Notes under the pieces: generated by a model
The model's input: the letters and a program-made list of their open reading frames with translations, nothing else
Told to the model about the DNA's origin: nothing
Databases searched by the model: none
Position numbers and translations under genes: made by a program
Part shown: positions 59,514-64,000 of the stretch, one piece after another
How positions within the stretch are numbered: the stretch's first letter is position 1
Layout: every line of letters begins with the position of its first letter
NCBI GenBank assembly: GCA_920105625.2
Contig: OV050033.1
Span: 15,024,001-15,088,000 of the forward strand
DNA length: 64,000 bases
Direction: 5' to 3'
From: Clusia tigrina
Taxonomy: Eukaryota > Arthropoda > Insecta > Diptera > Clusiidae

Positions 59514-60489
59514 CTGCAAAGGAAATTTTCATAAGCATTTTAGTTATCCGCATTTTGTAGTAACATAAGAGAAATTCTAAATTTTCCAGTCTATAAAAGA
59601 CGCCTCGGTTCTGTGTGCACACATGTCTGGGAAGTGCCGGCCTCGTACGCTTACGAGGGTGTTCCTTCCCACACAGTTGGCAGTTGATTGGCCCTTCTTT
59701 TACACAGCACGCCTGCTCGGCAACATTGTTGCATTATAAATGACTGCTATTAATTCTCTTTATAAACATTGTGAACTGATTGCGCATGCGCATGAGCGCA
59801 TTTGCGATTAAAAAGATATTTAACTTTAAATTGGTTCAGTATACAGTGGCGTGGCGTGGCGCACACTGACGCACATGCACGCCGCGCGAATGTATGTTTG
59901 CATGTGTGTGTAAGTGTGTTTTGTGTGTATTTGTTCTATAATTTTATGTGGTGCAAATGGTTAATAATATAAAAGAAGAGCAATATTATAAATCGCTAAA
60001 TTAAAATAAATAATTTGAGTTCACTTTCGCGGTTGGAAATGTGCCATTAAGCAAACTACAATCAGCCAAGAAGGGTACGTGGCGTATAAAGACATTAAAG
60101 CAACTTTGCGGAAGCTTTACAGCTGTCATACTTTGAACTTCTCAATTAAACGTTATAACATCTTTATACAGGCTGTATATAAAAATGATACCAGTTTCTT
60201 AGGAGCTGAGGTTGTGATTGATTAATTTGAAAGTGATGTGGCCGGGTTAAAATTATTAACGATACCAAAAGATGTAGAAGTCTCCTATAGTGAGTAGGGA
60301 CGGTTTTTAAAAGGGATTCACAGCCTTAACCAGTAACACAACATGCTTTAAGCCAGAGTCAATTAAGTCTGTAGAAAACTTTGAAACTTCCTTTGAAACT
60401 TCCTTTGGAAATAAACGGACAGTTCAACAGTACTTTTATCAGTGGGACTAGGGGGGTTTGGCACTCTTTTGGACTAGCTAGAATAAAAG

Positions 60490-60990
60490 TTTTAAATAGC
60501 TTAAAACATGTCTTATAGATTTTTTATTCACAAAAATTGAGGAGGAGGATATTGGCAACATTTGGTTTCAACAGGACGGCGCTACATGCCACACAGCCGA
60601 AGCTACACTCGATGTTTTGCGCCCTGTTTTTGAAGATTGCATTATCAGCCGCAGAGCTGATGTCGTTTGGCCACCTCGGAGCTGCGATTTGACACCGTTG
60701 GACTATTATTTGTGGGGTGCCCTCAAAGATAAGTGTTACGCCGACAAGCCAGACACAATTGACGCTTTAAAGGACAATATTCTTGAAGCCATTGGTGAAA
60801 TACAGCTGCACACAATCGGTAATGTGCTTAAAAATTGGACCGATCGTGTAGGCTACTGCATGGCCAGCCGAGGCAGCCATTTGAATGAAATTATTTTCCA
60901 TTATTAACCGGAAGGATTGTACTTTCAAATAAAAAAAGAAATTTGAAAAAATATCCAGTAGTTTTTTTTTTTATAGAATTTTCAAAAAAA
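60490..60990 (+). pseudogene. rosa-like (DD41D) mariner transposase, C-terminal part
   Basis: From about 60541 the frame reads EEEDIGNIWFQQDGATCHTA and continues open to TAA at 60905-60907 through WPPRSCDLTPLDYYLWG and MASRGSHLNEIIFHY. The Asp of QQD and that of PLDYY are separated by 41 residues, matching the DD41D spacing of the rosa group of mariners known from tephritids. The N-terminal half, including the first Asp, is not found, so this is a fragment, but its open 120 residues suggest a relatively recent copy. An A-rich tail region follows to about 60990. Confidence 0.75.
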
Positions 60991-61510
60991 AAAAAGTTAT
61001 TTGGCGGACCCGTTACTATAATTAAACGCTATAAAGCAATTAAAAGTTTTAGTGTTCTTTTTGTTACTTGTATGAAGAGACATGATTTAGTATTGGGAGA
61101 GAGATGATATTGTATAGTGATGAAATAGCTCTTTCAGTGTTTATGCGGAAATACGAATACATTATATACTAAATATGTATCATACACTTCTGTTATTAAT
61201 CCGTTCTCTATAATGCTATAAGTCAGTAGTAATTAGTTATGAAGCTCTCACTCATATGTCATAAACCATGTGATATAATAGAATGGGCGATGTGACAAAA
61301 GCAATGAACCATAAAAGATGTATCAGAAACGATGCGTCATAAACAATATAACAGAAAAGATGCGCCATAAACGATGTGACATAAATGTTGAGTCATTGAT
61401 GGGACTATTTCCTACGCATTGGTGGACTTTGCTTTGGCATATGTTGGAATAGTTTAGAAACAGCCTAAGAAAGGGCATGAGCTGCAACAGTTCAGTTCAC
61501 TTGTGAATAT

Positions 61511-61652
61511 AGTGAAAAGCAGCATTCACAATCTAGTGAAAAGCAGCATTCACAATCTAGTGAAAAGCAGCATTCACAATCTAGTGAAAAGCAGCATTCA
61601 CAATCTAGTGAGAAGCAGCATTCACAATCTAGTGAAAAGCAGCATTCACTAA
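61511..61652. repeat. 24-bp tandem repeat, about six units
   Basis: The unit AGTGAAAAGCAGCATTCACAATCT repeats with only one substitution (AGTGAGAAG) before breaking off. It lies in the upstream ft intron. Confidence 0.92.
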
Positions 61653-64000
61653 ATTGTTTTCGAAGTAAAAAGGTAAACTTATCTTGTTATTGTATAAAAC
61701 TAGCATTTGTCAGCAACTTCTGAAGGGAATTCTTGTTAAGCGAAGCCACTTCCATTAAAGCTACATTAGCCACCAACGACTTTTGTATTACTTGACTCAA
61801 TCCAGTGATCCAAACGAATTAATTTTCGCAAAAATATAAAATATCATGAATCCTGTTTAAGTTTATCATAAGAAAGGAGAGATTTGCAAAGTGCAGTGCT
61901 TATATTTCATTCCCGTTTGAGCTCAGAGAATTTAAAATATTTTCCTATCTTTATTTTCTTCATAGCTGACTACATCGAGTTTATACTAAAAGGGTTCTAA
62001 ACTAAACGGTATGGAAGAAAATTCGTCTCTCTCCACTAACTCTCTGGGTTTGGTTATATTTCTTTTAGAAGGTTTCATATTATAGAGTTGTGACTTTTGT
62101 TTTACATACACAATAAGAGAGTTTGTTATTTTAGTGTGAGAAATGGTGATGATGATATAAATTCAACTGCGCAATCGGATAAAGAGATTTATGGTATTTA
62201 TTATGAAATGCAAATCATGCGTTCGTATTGTGTAATGCATAATAAAGGCACACCTGAACACAAACTATACAAACAATACAAACTATACAAATACAAACAA
62301 ATTATTTGTTACTGTATTTATGTGTTCCATTCATCACTATCAGCGGTCCAGGCCAAGAACAATTCAGTTCAAAGTTTATAAACTTTATAAAAATAAGTGC
62401 CTACTTTTGGGGTGCAGTATTATTGCCTGCTAAACAATAACAGTATTGAATAATACTAGTCATGAATTTCCTTAGTTATACAAAGAAAAGAAGTAGAACA
62501 AACCGTGGAAGATTTTTGAGAATGTGTTCCTGGCGCCTAGTTTTGCCGAAGAGCAAACGAATCACAGGAATTCGGACTGATTAACTTTCAAAGTGCATTA
62601 ACTAAATAAAGTCAACTCATTATTTGTAAAACCGCCAACGTCGGAAGAGCAAAACAACAAGAAAATTTAAATAATTAATTACCATTTTTTATCGGGTCAG
62701 TTAACGGGGCTGCCAAGGCAAGTCAAACACATTAAAAATTTTAACACATCAATTTAAGACAACGTGGCGCAAGATAAACATTTTAAAGTCGCAATCAGAA
62801 CAAAAACAAAAAAAAAAAAAAAATCCACAGATAAACAAAAAAAAGAGAGGGAAAAGAATGTAAATACAACAACAAATGCAGGAACATTACTTATAAAATT
62901 GAAGGCAATAAAATTAAATTTGCATGAAGCAGTAAAAGTGCGGCAAACGGTGCACCGCGTAGGAAATGCAACTGCAATCTCAACAGCAACAGCAGCAGCA
63001 GCAGTCAGAGCAACATCGCACTCATTTAAACTTTAATGCATTTTCTAATTGCAAACAATTTATTAACACAAACAGCGCATGCGCGGCCGTCTGGAAGCGC
63101 CGCGCAACTGAAATGCGCAAATCTCGCGGCCTCTCCCTCTCTCACTCACTCACTCCCCATATTGGCCAGCAACGAAAATTTATTGCCTGCATTTAAAAAT
63201 TACTTTCAAAAAAATCCACAGCCAAAAAAAAGAGAGAAAAAGAAAAACCAAATAAAGAAAAGAAAAACACAGAAACAGAAACAGAAACAAATCCGAAAAA
63301 AGGAAATGCAAACGAAACAGAACTGCCTCGGATGCTCGCAGAACTGCCAATAGGCAAGGATGCGGAGATTGCTAGATTGGAAATGCAAAGTGTCTTAGAA
63401 GCGAGCACAGAAAAGCGTAGTCAAGATTTCCACGGCAAGATTTTCGATTATTAATGAAGTTGTTACTTTTTTCGGTGGTAGGTTTGCTGCGGGAATTTTG
63501 CATACTGCAGCATCCGAGGGGCACACACAAGCGAACACGCACACAGCTGCAGCCACCACTGCGCTGTTTCCCTGCCTGGCAGCGAACGAACCAGCCAGCC
63601 ATGGATAAAGATATTCCGCACTGCATGTGCATACGACAGCGAATGCCGCCTACTTGTGTAGCTGTGGCTGTGGCTGCGGCTGTAGCTGAGTAAGTGAGTC
63701 AGTGAGTGCGCATGCGCAACCGTGGCAACAAGAATTTTCTGTAATATTGAATTAAATCGAAACTGTGTATGGCGTTGGCTGGTTGGGAGTGAGCCTGAGC
63801 ATCTATTGTGCATGCGATTTTTAGGGAACTTATTTAACGAAATGAGCTGTGGTACAGTCGCCAGAAATGGTTCGTCGTACCCGAGCAGGATATAGAATGA
63901 GTTCAGTTAGCAATAAAGTATGAGCACAATGTATGAATAAACTCCAAGAGGTCGTTTCCTTCCAGAGACTTGTATTTTTTGCAGAATTAGAAGGCGTCGC

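Larger units (their letters stand above)
59514..64000. other. ft upstream intron (partial)
   Basis: It begins at the acceptor of the exon at 59513 and runs out of the window without another cadherin-coding frame. It holds the rosa-like mariner remnant, the 24-bp array, an A-rich zone (62800-63310) and CA-rich DNA near 63530. Nothing else was recognised. Confidence 0.55.

Noticed and set aside
63036..63353. 105-residue basic Lys-rich frame
   Set aside because: It derives from an A-rich low-complexity tract (AAACAGAAACAGAAAC type) and has no conserved features.

Overview
The window looks like dipteran nuclear DNA, most probably from a tephritid-type fruit fly. The evidence is fly-style gene structure (canonical GT/AG introns), AT-rich non-coding DNA full of CA/TG and CAG runs, many degenerate mariner and LINE pieces, and two recognisable animal genes. 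The species call is an inference; the gene families are read directly from the protein sequence.

Both genes lie on the minus strand, head to tail. (1) 11343-13376 is the first coding exon of a TOGARAM/Crescerin-type protein (TOG-domain microtubule regulator of cilia). Its remaining exons are not visible to the left and probably lie beyond base 1. (2) Three exons encode the C-terminal part of the giant protocadherin Fat (ft): 58535-59513 (cadherin repeats), 23606-29000 (twelve cadherin repeats, membrane-proximal domain, four EGF domains, start of laminin G 1) and 20773-23536 (rest of laminin G 1, fifth EGF, laminin G 2, transmembrane helix, cytoplasmic domain, stop). The exon joints can be read base by base and keep frame. 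A 69-bp intron separates the last two exons. A 29.5-kb intron splits the cadherin-coding region. The N-terminal exons of ft must lie to the right of base 64000. Fat is the receptor for Dachsous in planar polarity and Hippo growth control.

Everything else is non-coding. Left flank (1-11342): a degenerate mariner, a rosa-like (DD41D) mariner scrap, a tRNA-derived SINE copy, a satellite-like dispersed repeat and a 79-bp duplication. Between the genes (13377-20772): a SINE with a target-site duplication and a strong hairpin. The giant ft intron is a mosaic. TE-poor islands rich in CAG/CA runs alternate with TE-rich stretches holding LINE fragments of at least four kinds, a SINE, a 60-bp minisatellite of about 13 units, a 25-bp array, an 18-bp array and a 143-bp array with higher-order structure. 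The right flank (59514-64000), inside the next ft intron, holds a rosa-like mariner remnant and a 24-bp array.

The most notable non-genic result is one LINE family (tails of TACC or TAACC repeats, 3' end ending in GGCCACTCCTACC or close to it) seen as a series of precisely bounded insertions: 1045, 404, 159, 62 and 42 bp, each with an 11-13 bp target-site duplication, the 159-bp one nested inside the 1045-bp one. The second is an octamer, TACTCGTA/TACGAGTA, found at least 20 times in non-coding DNA where about two to three are expected.
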